This document shows, one piece after another, positions 5,893-14,007 of a stretch of DNA of 40,122 bases. Position 1 is the stretch's first letter. The number at the start of each line of letters is the position of its first letter. The notes under the pieces were generated by a model, which did not search any database, was not told the DNA's origin, and saw only the letters and a program-made list of their open reading frames with translations. Source of the DNA: a virus; IMG/VR virus record IMGVR_UViG_3300049215_000769, positions 1 through 40,122 of that record. One strand, written 5' to 3'. Position numbers and translations under genes: made by a program.

Positions 5893-7346
5893 GCGCAGGC
5901 ACGGCAGCGGAGCGGTTCGAAGCGCTGATGGCGCTGATGCCTCGCGAGGCTCCGATTGACTACCGGCGTCATAAGCTGCAGCTGCCGCAGCTGCCTCCAG
6001 CCGTCAAACGAGCTGAGCCGGCGATGGCGATGGACGACGCCACCAATGGCAATTTCAACTATCTCAATACCGTCGCGGGGTCGATGGCCTACGGCCTGTA
6101 TTTCCCCGGCTACCCTTGGCTCGCGGAGCTGGCCCAGCGCTCTGAATACCGGCAGCCCGTCGAGACCACTGCCAAGGAGATGACCCGCAAATGGATCACG
6201 CTCAAGAGCAACGGCAAGGGCGATAAGTCCGAGCGCATCGGGGAGATTGAGGACGAGTTCCGGCGCTTCAATGTGCAGGAGCTGTTCCGAAAGGCCGCCA
6301 CGCACGATGGCTTCTATGGCCTGGGACAGATCTTTATCGATATCCGCGGACAGGAAAAGGAGATGGACCTGCCGCTGGAGCTCACGTCCAAGACCATCGA
6401 GAAGGATTCACTCAGGGGCTTCACGAACATCGAGCCCATGTGGGTCTCGCCGATCGCATGGAATAGCAACGATGCGACCAAGCCCGATTTCTATGTTCCG
6501 GACAGCTGGATGGTGCTCGGCAAGCGGGTACATAGTACGCGCCTGCTGAGCTTCATCAGCCGTGAAGTGCCCGACATCATCAAGCCGGCCTACAACTTTG
6601 GCGGCATCTCGCTCACGCAGCTGATTGAGCCGTATGTGTCGCGCTGGCTCAAGACCGTGGACGCGGTCAATCGCCTGATCAGCAACTTCAGCGTGATCCT
6701 GCTGCAGACGGATATGGCTGCGGTACTGAGCGGCGGGGACGATGGGGATTATCAGAACCTCATTGCGCGCCTGAAGTTCTTCACCCAGGAGCGCAACAAC
6801 CAGGGTGTCTTCCTGACTGACAAGGAGCGTGAGGTGCTGGAGCAGCTGGCCGTACCGCTGTCGGGCCTCTCGGAGCTGCAGGCGCAGGCCCAAGAACACA
6901 TGGCCGCGCCCACTCACCTGCCGCTGGTGGTGCTTACGGGCATCACCCCTGCCGGGCTCAATGCCTCCAGCGAAAGCGAGATGGAGGTATTCCATGACTG
7001 GATCCACAGCCAGCAGGAAGCGTTGTTTCGGCCGCACCTGGACAAGATCCTGCGGCTCATCCAGCTGAACCGGTGGGGCAATGTCGATGACGACATTACC
7101 TACGAGTTCGTACAGCTGAAGGAGCTCGATGGGGAGGCGGCCGCACGCGTGCGCAAGATGGCCGCTGATGCCGATGTGGCATTCATTGGGGCTGGCGTGG
7201 TCGATGCCCATGAGGTGCGCGAGCGCTTGTCTCTGGATCCGGACAGCGGCTACATCAACCTGGACCCGAACAAGGAGATTGATCCGCCGGAACTGCAGCT
7301 GGCAGAGGCGACGGCCAATGCGGGAGGCGATGACGGTGAAGACTGA
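5889..7346 (+). CDS. Phage portal protein (DUF1073 type)
   Basis: Forms the dodecameric ring at the capsid vertex through which DNA passes. The 485-residue protein has the typical portal order: an N-terminal arm, then YPWLAELAQRSEYR...ETTAKEMTRKWI (about 75-105), a domain with GFYGLGQIFIDIRG (about 138-152), and a central LPLVVLTGITPAGLNASSES segment (about 342-361) followed by the clip and stem helices. The family PF06381 is also named after the anti-CBASS Acb1 fusions, but the C-terminal phosphodiesterase part is absent here. It overlaps the preceding small gene by 4 bases and is followed by a 125-base leader region before MuF. Confidence 0.88.
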   Translation: MSAGTAAERFEALMALMPREAPIDYRRHKLQLPQLPPAVKRAEPAMAMDDATNGNFNYLNTVAGSMAYGLYFPGYPWLAELAQRSEYRQPVETTAKEMTRKWITLKSNGKGDKSERIGEIEDEFRRFNVQELFRKAATHDGFYGLGQIFIDIRGQEKEMDLPLELTSKTIEKDSLRGFTNIEPMWVSPIAWNSNDATKPDFYVPDSWMVLGKRVHSTRLLSFISREVPDIIKPAYNFGGISLTQLIEPYVSRWLKTVDAVNRLISNFSVILLQTDMAAVLSGGDDGDYQNLIARLKFFTQERNNQGVFLTDKEREVLEQLAVPLSGLSELQAQAQEHMAAPTHLPLVVLTGITPAGLNASSESEMEVFHDWIHSQQEALFRPHLDKILRLIQLNRWGNVDDDITYEFVQLKELDGEAAARVRKMAADADVAFIGAGVVDAHEVRERLSLDPDSGYINLDPNKEIDPPELQLAEATANAGGDDGED

Positions 7347-7348
7347 AA

Positions 7349-7395
7349 CCCGGTCTATAGTCTGCCGGGGGTGGTCTTACTCGTGAGTCACCACC
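7349..7395 (+). promoter_or_regulatory. TATAGT box with leader hairpin upstream of the MuF gene
   Basis: TATAGT (7356-7361) lies inside a CCCGG/CCGGG inverted repeat (7349-7353/7365-7369). It is followed by a second hairpin, GGTGGT 7370-7375 with ACCACC 7390-7395 (inner ACT/AGT), whose CGTG loop holds a GTG codon at 7383. No convincing -35 is visible. The arrangement resembles the sites at 9208 and 33889. Confidence 0.45.
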
Positions 7396-7475
7396 TTCAC
7401 GAAAGCAACCGCGAGTGCCGGCGGCGGGTGCAGCCAGCAATGGCGAAATCCTCCCCCGCGCGGCCGGCTCCATGA
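7383..7475 (+). CDS. Candidate 30-codon leader frame coupled to MuF
   Basis: GTG at 7383 sits in the loop of the leader hairpin and opens a 30-codon frame (starting VSHHLHESNRE) whose TGA overlaps the MuF ATG at 7472 as ATGA. The peptide is basic and low-complexity with no recognisable domain. The only support is geometry: hairpin, start codon and coupled stop. It may be a leader peptide or chance. Confidence 0.22.
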   Translation: MSHHLHESNRECRRRVQPAMAKSSPARPAP

Positions 7476-8281
7476 GCGTCTTTGACCGCGATGAGTCGGT
7501 CCTGCCCGGCATTCATCCCAATGCCGGGGTGGAAGCCGGCTATCGACGTCAGCTGCAGGCGATGGTGCGCGAGATGGCGCAGTCCATGCTCTGGCACATC
7601 GGCGCGGTCTACAAGCGCATCCGCCCCGGCTTCGGAGTCGGCGGTCAGGATCCTGTGAGCTCCGTGCGCGATGCGCTGAGCAAGTGGGGCGATCACTGGA
7701 TCGGGAACATCGAGGAGGCTAGCCACCAGATCGGCGCGATGTTCGCGCGTCGGGTGTGGGCGGACCTGGACCGGCGCATGATGAACATGCTCGTGCGCGC
7801 AGGCTTTGCGGTGCGCTTCAAACCGACGCTGGCCATGAAGCAGGCTTACCGGCTCACCATTGCCGAGCAGGTCAATCTCATCAAGTCCATTCCCCAGCAA
7901 TTTCTCAAGGACGTACAGACCAGCGTCTGGCAGTCGGTCATGAAGGGCGCGGACATGGGCGAGCTGACGCGCACGATCCAGAACAATTATGGGGTCGCGC
8001 ATCGACGGGCGGCGCTTATCGCGCGCGACCAGAACAACAAGGCCAAGGCGATCATGGAGGCCGTGCGTCGGGAGGAGCTGGGTATTACCCAGGCGATCTG
8101 GATACATAGCGGCGGCGGCAAGGAGCCCAGGCCCACGCACCTCGCCATGAATGGCAAGCGATTCGATGTGAAGAAGGGCATGTGGGATTCCCACGAGCAG
8201 AAATGGGTGCAGCCCGGCGAACTGATCAACTGCCGGTGCGTGTCGCGTTCAATCATTCCCGGACTTAAGGCAGTGGCATAA
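7472..8281 (+). CDS. MuF-like minor head protein (head morphogenesis)
   Basis: Minor capsid protein that associates with the portal inside the head. The 269-residue protein ends with the MuF domain: RAALIARDQNNKAKA (about 191-205), WIHSGGGKEPRPTH, FDVKKGMWD, and NCRC near the C-terminus. The N-terminal half is helical (YRRQLQAMVREMAQSMLWHIG). I chose ATG 7472 because the conserved part begins just after it and because it overlaps the stop of a short upstream frame. A GTG at 7415 would add 19 low-complexity residues. The stop abuts the next ATG. Confidence 0.85.
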   Translation: MSVFDRDESVLPGIHPNAGVEAGYRRQLQAMVREMAQSMLWHIGAVYKRIRPGFGVGGQDPVSSVRDALSKWGDHWIGNIEEASHQIGAMFARRVWADLDRRMMNMLVRAGFAVRFKPTLAMKQAYRLTIAEQVNLIKSIPQQFLKDVQTSVWQSVMKGADMGELTRTIQNNYGVAHRRAALIARDQNNKAKAIMEAVRREELGITQAIWIHSGGGKEPRPTHLAMNGKRFDVKKGMWDSHEQKWVQPGELINCRCVSRSIIPGLKAVA

Positions 8282-8968
8282 ATGTCGAACCGCAATCTAC
8301 AGACCCAACCCGTGCTCACGAAGATGCAGAACCTCGTGGACGAGGGCAGCTACTTCGTGGCGAATAACGCCCAGACGGGCATTGCCATGACGGCTGGTGC
8401 GACCTTCAGCGCCACGGCGCCGTTTCTGGTGGTCGATAACAACAACCCTGCGGCGTCCGGTGGCAGCGCGGGAGTCAATATCGCGCTGGACTATCTGGCG
8501 CTGGTGGCGAGTGCGGCGGGCGGCGCCGGTTCCACCCTCTCATACCTCGCGATGGCCGTCTATATCGACTCCATCAAGCGTTATCAATCTGGCGGCTCTC
8601 AGTTGACCGGCAGCAGCCCCAACATGAATTTGGGGGCCACCTCCAATGCGGTGATTCACGCCGGCGCGGTGACGGCGGCGGCCGCCTCATCTGGTGTGCG
8701 CGCGATCGTTGGCCAGCGCAACGTGCGGCCCGCTGTATCGGCGACGGTGGCCTGCGTGGTGGGCGACTCCTTCATCCTGGACTTTGGATCTCTGGAAGGA
8801 GGCGTCGGTGGTTCGGTGACAGTCGCAAGCCCCCAGAGCATCGCGCTGTCGTTACCGCCGCTCATCATCGGCCCACAGCAGTCCGCGCTGATCTATCTCT
8901 GGCTGCAGGGTGCCACGACCCCATCGGCAGCCTCCTTCCTGACTGAACTGGGTTACTGGGAGCGCTAG
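8282..8968 (+). CDS. Putative virion structural protein, unknown family
   Basis: A 228-residue, Ser/Ala/Gly-rich protein with beta-strand character (VVGDSFILDFGSLEGG) and a central segment TLSYLAMAVYIDSIKRYQSG. No signal peptide or catalytic motif is visible. It starts on the base after the MuF stop and lies between MuF and the zinc-ribbon gene, a slot that often encodes head decoration or fibre-like proteins. I do not recognise the family. Confidence 0.6.
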   Translation: MSNRNLQTQPVLTKMQNLVDEGSYFVANNAQTGIAMTAGATFSATAPFLVVDNNNPAASGGSAGVNIALDYLALVASAAGGAGSTLSYLAMAVYIDSIKRYQSGGSQLTGSSPNMNLGATSNAVIHAGAVTAAAASSGVRAIVGQRNVRPAVSATVACVVGDSFILDFGSLEGGVGGSVTVASPQSIALSLPPLIIGPQQSALIYLWLQGATTPSAASFLTELGYWER

Positions 8969-8971
8969 AAC

Positions 8972-9187
8972 GTGAGACGCGGAGGGCGCCGCCGAGTCAG
9001 CCCGCTACGGACCCTGGATGGTCGGCATGGCAGTCCCCGCTCTATCACGCGATTGCTCTGTGCGAGATGCGGTGACTTCACGCTGCATGTCTATCATCGC
9101 TGCATGTTCTGCTCGCAATCAGCTGGGTTTCTAGTGCCCCCGCGTCGGCGACGTCGTTGGAACGGCGCAGCCAAGGCGACGTGTTGA
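8972..9187 (+). CDS. Small zinc-ribbon-like protein
   Basis: A 71-residue very basic protein from GTG 8972 (GGGAG at 8959-8963 upstream). It has two CxxC knuckles, CARC and CMFC (about 30-33 and 44-47), with 10 residues between them, suggesting a structural zinc site. Both ends are Arg-rich. Its stop codon lies inside the -35 of the promoter at 9184. No family name is offered; nucleic-acid binding is plausible from the charge. Confidence 0.5.
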   Translation: MRRGGRRRVSPLRTLDGRHGSPRSITRLLCARCGDFTLHVYHRCMFCSQSAGFLVPPRRRRRWNGAAKATC

Positions 9188-9248
9188 CACGCTGAACAAA
9201 CTGCCTGTATAGGGCAGATGCCAGTGAATGAACACGCACTCACTGGCA
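9184..9248 (+). promoter_or_regulatory. Sigma-70-like promoter and start-codon hairpin of the DUF2213 gene
   Basis: TTGACA (9184-9189), an 18-base spacer and TATAGG (9208-9213) form the best promoter in the window. Transcription would start near 9220. A perfect 9-bp inverted repeat, TGCCAGTGA (9219-9227) with TCACTGGCA (9240-9248), encloses a 12-base loop that begins with the ATG at 9228. The message would therefore begin at or within the hairpin, with almost no room for a Shine-Dalgarno site. Confidence 0.7.
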
Positions 9249-10427
9249 TTCGACAAGTCCCTGCGATCGATCGACGCAGACGGACACATGCGCGTGGAAG
9301 AGTCGCGCATCTCCAAGGCGAACGTTTGCCCGTACCGGGGCAGCGAGATTCCCGGCTGGGAACGGCTGGGACTCTCAGCCGATCGCATCTATCACCTGCT
9401 GCGCGACCCGAAGGAGCTGCAGAAGGCTGCCGATTCGTTCTCCGGCAAGCCCCTGCTCGTGCGGCATGTCGCGGTCAGCGCCGATCTGCCGCAGAAGGAC
9501 CTCTGGGTCGGCACCGTCGGGACTGTGACCTGGGAGGAGCCGTACTTGGTGGCGCGCCCTCTCATGGTGCTGACCAAGGAAGCCATCGAGTTGGTTCAGA
9601 GCGGCGAGCAGCGCGAACTGTCAGCCGCATATCGCTACGAGGCCGATATGACGCCCGGCACCTACGGGGGCCAGGCGTATGACGGCCGCATGGTCAACAT
9701 TCGCGGCAATCACGTCGCGATCGTTTCCGAAGGTCGGGCAGGCCCCGACGTTCATGTCGCAGACGAACTCCCTCAGGAACTCAAAGCTATGAAGCATCCT
9801 GCTCTGTTCGAGGCTCTGAAGAAGGCCAACCTTCTGGCCGCAGACGCCGATCCCATGGCCTTTGATGCCGTGCTGGGCGAGACGCCGGCCGTCGCCGTCG
9901 TGAAGCTGTCCAAGGACGAGATGAAGGCCGCCGAGGACGAAGCGCTGGCCGAGAAGCGCAAGGAGCACGGCGAGGATGCCGAGCTGGACGAGGAGGAGCG
10001 CGAGAAGGCCTACGAGCGCGCGCGCGACAAGAAGGCCAAGGACAAGAAGGCCAAGGATTCCAAGCATGCGAAGGATGGGGATGTGGATCACCGCAAAGAT
10101 TTCGATTCCCACGCGAAGGATGAGCTGCGCGCCGAGATCAAGGCCGAGCTGACCAAGCAGTTCCGTGAGGCCGCCGAGGCGCGCGAGGCCGTCAAGCCGC
10201 TGGTCGGCGTGGTGTCCATTGCGATGGACAGCGCGGAGGAGATCTATCGCTTCGCGCTGGAGCGCGTGGGCAACAAACGCGCCAAGACGGCTCATGTGGA
10301 TGCGCTGCCCGACATGATTGCTTCGGCGCTGGAAGCCAAGCAGGCCAAGCCGCGCGTATCCCATGCCATGGATTCATCTGTCACCCCCGTCGATTTCGAC
10401 GCGATCTTCCGCCCGAAGGCGGCCTAA
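9228..10427 (+). CDS. DUF2213 protein: putative prohead protease with scaffold region
   Basis: The N-terminal 175 residues match DUF2213 proteins: RISKANVCPYRGSEIPGWE (about 27-45), GKPLLVRH, RELSAAYRYEADMTPG and GNHVAIVSEGRAG. The last two resemble the Ser and His segments of prohead proteases with the assemblin fold, so proteolytic maturation of the head is likely (inference). Residues about 225-320 are extremely charged and helical (EEEREKAYERARDKKAKDKK), typical of an internal scaffold. The start at 9228 is preferred because the family begins with a short F-D-x-S-x-R-x-x-D-A-D-G segment, present here right after it. It precedes the cement and capsid genes. Confidence 0.78.
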   Translation: MNTHSLAFDKSLRSIDADGHMRVEESRISKANVCPYRGSEIPGWERLGLSADRIYHLLRDPKELQKAADSFSGKPLLVRHVAVSADLPQKDLWVGTVGTVTWEEPYLVARPLMVLTKEAIELVQSGEQRELSAAYRYEADMTPGTYGGQAYDGRMVNIRGNHVAIVSEGRAGPDVHVADELPQELKAMKHPALFEALKKANLLAADADPMAFDAVLGETPAVAVVKLSKDEMKAAEDEALAEKRKEHGEDAELDEEEREKAYERARDKKAKDKKAKDSKHAKDGDVDHRKDFDSHAKDELRAEIKAELTKQFREAAEAREAVKPLVGVVSIAMDSAEEIYRFALERVGNKRAKTAHVDALPDMIASALEAKQAKPRVSHAMDSSVTPVDFDAIFRPKAA

Positions 10428-10439
10428 GAGGTCATTGTC

Positions 10440-11402
10440 ATGACGCAGCCCGGTTCCGGTACTGGTTTCCAGACCTTCGTCAACAATCTGCCCCCTCCGG
10501 CTGTCGCGGGTGACTTCGCGGGTGCCAACATCCGCGCGAACGTCATCGCGAGCCTGAATGGGTTCGTGGCGACCCCCGCCGGTGTAGTGGTCGGCCGCGG
10601 TGCCTGGGCCGATCCGACCTATGGCCTCGCCTCCAACTACTACCGAACGAGCTCCTTCATGGGGTTCGTCCACCGCAACATGCAGGCGCTGATCACGGCG
10701 TACCTGGCCAACAACGGTAGCACCATCCAGTCCGGTGACCCAGTCACCGTGATGGACCAGGGCGAATTCTGGGGCTTTTTCGCCTCCAGCGCATCAGTGG
10801 GCCAGAAGGTCTACTTCGACCCGGTCACCGGTGCATTGACGGCCAACAGCACGGGCCAGTCGGTCACGGCCAGCAATACCTCGGTCACGATCTCCGGCGG
10901 CAATGCGCTCTCGTTGGTGGGCACGACCACCGGCACAGTCGCGATCGGGCAGCTGGTAGTGATGGCGGGCCTGCCGAATGGCACCTACATCACGGCTGGC
11001 TCGGGCACCAGCTGGACCATCGCGAATGCGGATGGCACCACGATCCCGAACATCAGCACGACCGCCGCGAGCTTCTACGGTGTGCAGGAATCGCAGTTCT
11101 TCGTGGCCTCTCCGGTCACGGCAGATGCGAGCTTCACCGCGTCGCTGGCGGTGCCCACCGCGCCGAGCAACTTCGGCGTGCTGAACGTCAGCGCGATCGC
11201 CTCGGGCGTGCTGGCGGCAGGCCAGTGGCTCAGTGCCACGGGCCTGCCGGCGAGCGCCAACGTGCAGATCCTCGAACAGCTGACCGGCACGGCGGGCAGC
11301 ACTGGCACGTACCTGACCAACAACGTCGCCTACACGATTTCCTCGACCAGTTCGTTCGCTGCCACCCAGGGCAAGCTCGGAAAGATCAGCAGCTGGGTCT
11401 GA
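10440..11402 (+). CDS. Putative capsid cement/decoration protein (Gp24-like) with inserted beta modules
   Basis: Residues about 18-135 have the pattern of structural cement proteins (PAVAGDFAGAN, GVVVGRGAWADP, GFVHRNMQALITAYL, GDPVTVMDQGEFW, GQKVYFDPVTGAL), and the last residues (GKLGKISSW) close the domain. Between about 145 and 305 lie two repeated beta modules (V-A-I-G-Q...L-P-N-G-T-Y-I and L-A-A-G-Q...L-P-A-S). Related modules occur in the baseplate J protein and the glycoside hydrolase of this window. It lies directly upstream of the major capsid gene. A second cement-like protein follows the capsid gene. Confidence 0.7.
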   Translation: MTQPGSGTGFQTFVNNLPPPAVAGDFAGANIRANVIASLNGFVATPAGVVVGRGAWADPTYGLASNYYRTSSFMGFVHRNMQALITAYLANNGSTIQSGDPVTVMDQGEFWGFFASSASVGQKVYFDPVTGALTANSTGQSVTASNTSVTISGGNALSLVGTTTGTVAIGQLVVMAGLPNGTYITAGSGTSWTIANADGTTIPNISTTAASFYGVQESQFFVASPVTADASFTASLAVPTAPSNFGVLNVSAIASGVLAAGQWLSATGLPASANVQILEQLTGTAGSTGTYLTNNVAYTISSTSSFAATQGKLGKISSWV

Positions 11403-11426
11403 TAGCCAGGACACACGAGAGACACC

Positions 11427-12515
11427 ATGGACAATCAGTTCGCATACGACAGCGCCAAGCTCGAACAGGCCATCCGTGCGGGTGCCGGCCCACAGCTGAT
11501 TCAGTGGCTCGCGGGCAAGGGCGTGCGCTTCGCCGAATCGCTGGGACCCCAGCGGGTGATGACTGCGCAGATGGCCATGGATGCCATGGCAATGGACGCG
11601 CCGCAGTCCGCGCTGGAGACCAGCGCCAGTGCGGGCATTCCGTGGTTCTTCGCGAACTGGGTAGACCCCAAGATCATCCCGATCCTACTCTCTCCGATGA
11701 TGGGTGCAGTCATCGCCGGTGAAGTTCAGAAGGGCGACTGGCTGACCGAGACCGCGATGTTCCTGACCGCCGGCAACGTCGGTGAGTCCAGCGCCTACGG
11801 GGACTACAACGAGTCGGGCAGCACGAACGTCAACGTCAACTTCCCGCAGCGCCAGAACTTCGTGTTTCAGGCGTTCCTGCAGTACGGCGAGCGCGAAGTG
11901 GGCCGCGCCGGCCTGGCCAAGCTCGATTGGATCAGCCTGCAGCAGCAGTCCAATGCGATGCGGCTGATGAAGGACCTCAACGAGATGTACTTCTTCGGCA
12001 TCTCGAACCTGGTCAACTACGGGATCCTGAATGATCCATCACTGCCGCCTGCGCTCACGGCTACCTATCCGTGGCTCACGAGCTCCAGCGCGACCGCGAA
12101 CACGATGTATCAGGACGTCGTGCGCATGTTCGTGCAGCTGCAGAGCCAGTCGGGTGGTGTGGTTCGGCAGGACACGCGCATGGTGCTCGCGATGAGCCCC
12201 ACGCAGGCCATGGCCCTCTCGAACATCACGCAGTACAACACCAACTCGGTGCTGATGCTGCTGAAGCAGAACTACCCGAACCTGCGGCTGGAGACGGCGG
12301 TGGAGTACGGTCCGCCGAACAACTCTTCGGGCCAGCTCATGCAGCTGATCGCCGAGGACGTGGAAGGCCAGCGCACGCTGGAGGGCGCGTTCTCCAGCAA
12401 GCTGATGGCGCATCAGATGGTGGTGGGTTCTTCGAGCTGGCGGCAGAAGCGCTCCAGTTCGGGCTTCGGCACTGTCATCTATCGGCCGTTCCTGATCGCG
12501 CAGATGTACGGCTGA
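11427..12515 (+). CDS. Major capsid protein (DUF2184 type, HK97 fold expected)
   Basis: The 362-residue product shows the DUF2184 pattern: SAGIPWFFANWVDPKIIPIL (about 70-89), GDWLTETAMFLTAGNVGESSAYGDYNESG, the N-V-N-V-N-F-P-Q-R segment with QYGEREVGRAG, ISLQQQSNAMRLMKDLNE, and a C-terminal domain ending RPFLIAQMYG. It forms the icosahedral shell. Length and position between cement proteins fit the family. GAGAG lies upstream of the ATG. It should be the most abundant virion protein. Confidence 0.88.
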   Translation: MDNQFAYDSAKLEQAIRAGAGPQLIQWLAGKGVRFAESLGPQRVMTAQMAMDAMAMDAPQSALETSASAGIPWFFANWVDPKIIPILLSPMMGAVIAGEVQKGDWLTETAMFLTAGNVGESSAYGDYNESGSTNVNVNFPQRQNFVFQAFLQYGEREVGRAGLAKLDWISLQQQSNAMRLMKDLNEMYFFGISNLVNYGILNDPSLPPALTATYPWLTSSSATANTMYQDVVRMFVQLQSQSGGVVRQDTRMVLAMSPTQAMALSNITQYNTNSVLMLLKQNYPNLRLETAVEYGPPNNSSGQLMQLIAEDVEGQRTLEGAFSSKLMAHQMVVGSSSWRQKRSSSGFGTVIYRPFLIAQMYG

Positions 12516-12527
12516 GGTGGCTTCCCA

Positions 12528-13064
12528 ATGCGGCCGGGATTCTTTGCCGGCGCTGGGACGCCGTTTCAGAACTACCAGGCCACCGGCTACGACCGTCAGC
12601 CCTACGCTTGCTACAGCGCGGGGCTGAACCAACTGCAAGCGGCTGCGGCCGGCGTCATGATGGGCGTGTTCGGCTGGGCAGACCCAGGGAGCGGTTTGGT
12701 CTCAAACGGCTACAGCGCAGGTCAGCAGCTGGGCTTTGTACTGCCGACGTTCAACGGCTGGAACTGGCAGCGCGCGTACTGGTACGACGCCAATGACCCG
12801 GATGACACGCCGGACATCACCTCGCCCGTCTCGGGAATGATCCTGCGCGGTGGCATGCCCGTCGTGCTCGCGGTGCAGGGCGACTTCTACACCCCGTTTC
12901 CCAATGGCGCCACCGCTGGTGCGCGCGTGTGGGCGGATCCTGTCTACGGCCTCGCCTACTGCGCAGATGGCGGCGGCTACATCCAGACACCTTGGGTCTG
13001 CATGCAGAACCGCTCGGGCGGCTGCGCGGCCCGCATCTCATCGTTCGCAACCTCGTTCAACTAG
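12528..13064 (+). CDS. Second cement-like structural protein
   Basis: The 178-residue protein resembles the cement-like protein upstream of the capsid gene: AGVMMGVFGWADPGSGLVSN parallels its GVVVGRGAWADPTYGLASN, and the later RGGMPVVLAVQGDF and ARVWADPVYGLAY parallel SGDPVTVMDQGEF and KVYFDPVTG. This indicates an old duplication around the capsid gene. It is rich in aromatic residues (NGWNWQRAYWYDAND). A role in decorating the capsid surface is inferred from this similarity and from position. Confidence 0.6.
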   Translation: MRPGFFAGAGTPFQNYQATGYDRQPYACYSAGLNQLQAAAAGVMMGVFGWADPGSGLVSNGYSAGQQLGFVLPTFNGWNWQRAYWYDANDPDDTPDITSPVSGMILRGGMPVVLAVQGDFYTPFPNGATAGARVWADPVYGLAYCADGGGYIQTPWVCMQNRSGGCAARISSFATSFN

Positions 13065-13072
13065 GAGGAGAC

Positions 13073-13558
13073 ATGGCAACTGTCGTGATTGGATGCAAGT
13101 TACCCCATGGTCTGGTCATGGAGCTCGTGGAACCGGGCCAGGACGACGCCGGCAAGGTCGGCATAATGCCCCGGCCCCCGAGTAAGCGCGTGGTGCTCAA
13201 CGGTGCCAATTCCGTGCAGCGCGCGACCCAGCGCAAAGGGCCGCTCGGGGAATACCCAGCGCTCGCCGAATACCCATTTGGGCTCACGACCGTGGACGAG
13301 GACTTCTGGAAGAAGTGGCTGGAGCGGCACAAGGACTTTGACTTCATCAAGAACGGCTCGATCTTCGTCGCGAAAGACGACAAGGCCGCAAAGGCCATGG
13401 CCGAGGAGCGCGTTCACGACGTCAAGACAGGATTGGAGCCGCTGAAGCCATCGGTCGACGGCAAGCCGAGTGGCGATAAGCGTTTGGGCACGACAGCAGA
13501 TCCCTCCATGGCGCAGGCGATGCGCCAGAACGAGCAGGAGCTGCCTCCGGCCGCATGA
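13073..13558 (+). CDS. Conserved phage head protein, function unknown
   Basis: A 161-residue protein starting at ATG 13073, which has an excellent AGGAGG site in the preceding bases; an in-frame extension upstream to 12929 was rejected because it runs into the previous gene. It has a short beta N-terminus (VVIGCKLPHGLVMEL), then FGLTTVDEDFWKKWLERHKDFDFIKNG, a pattern I associate with small proteins between capsid and neck genes, and a disordered Lys/Glu/Pro-rich C-terminus. It overlaps the next gene by 4 bases. No biochemical role is visible. Confidence 0.65.
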   Translation: MATVVIGCKLPHGLVMELVEPGQDDAGKVGIMPRPPSKRVVLNGANSVQRATQRKGPLGEYPALAEYPFGLTTVDEDFWKKWLERHKDFDFIKNGSIFVAKDDKAAKAMAEERVHDVKTGLEPLKPSVDGKPSGDKRLGTTADPSMAQAMRQNEQELPPAA

Positions 13559-14007
13559 GTGTCACGCCGGGAATCGTCGCGTTCAGTCCGACTGCGTTCG
13601 TCGCGGCGTTCCCGGCATTTGCCTCCGTTCCGCAGACAGCCCTCACGGCCAATTTCAACTTCGCGTGCCTGCAGCTGGACAACACGCTGGCCAGTCCCGT
13701 GCAGGACGAACCCACGCGGGCTCAGCTGCTGAATCTGCTCACCGCGCACATCACGGCGCTGCTCAATGGCGTCAATGGTCAGGCGCCCACGGGCACGGTC
13801 GGGCGCATCTCCAACGCCTCTCAGGGGTCGGTGAGCGTGCAGACTGAGTTCGACGCCAAGACATTCTCCGAGGCCTATTACCTGCAGACCCCATGGGGCG
13901 CGCAGTACTGGCAGTCCACCGCGCGCTTTCGCACCGCGCGCTATGTGCGCCCCTGTCTCTATGCCGATGGCATGCCGGGCATGCCGTGGAACGCATGGCC
14001 ACAGTAA
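13555..14007 (+). CDS. Head-tail connector / adaptor protein (DUF4054-like)
   Basis: The 150-residue protein has the layout of DUF4054 and gp6-like adaptors: an N-terminal FRAAFPAF-type segment (here TAFVAAFPAFASVP), helices with ALLNGV, a GRISNASQGSVSVQTEF segment, and a C-terminal AYYLQTPWGAQYWQ. Such proteins dock on the portal to extend the DNA channel. It lies first in the neck module and overlaps the gp10-like gene by 13 bases. The family call rests on pattern and gene order. Confidence 0.75.
   Translation: MSVTPGIVAFSPTAFVAAFPAFASVPQTALTANFNFACLQLDNTLASPVQDEPTRAQLLNLLTAHITALLNGVNGQAPTGTVGRISNASQGSVSVQTEFDAKTFSEAYYLQTPWGAQYWQSTARFRTARYVRPCLYADGMPGMPWNAWPQ

Noticed and set aside
6408-7211. 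A 267-codon open frame on the minus strand
   Set aside because: Antisense to the portal gene, with no family pattern or ribosome site.
5889-7346. Anti-CBASS Acb1 activity of the portal protein
   Set aside because: The portal family name includes Acb1 fusions, but the C-terminal His-x-Thr phosphodiesterase domain is not present here.
9218-9682. A 154-codon + strand frame overlapping the DUF2213 gene
   Set aside because: Same DNA in another frame; Arg-rich product with no pattern, while the 9228 frame carries the conserved domain.
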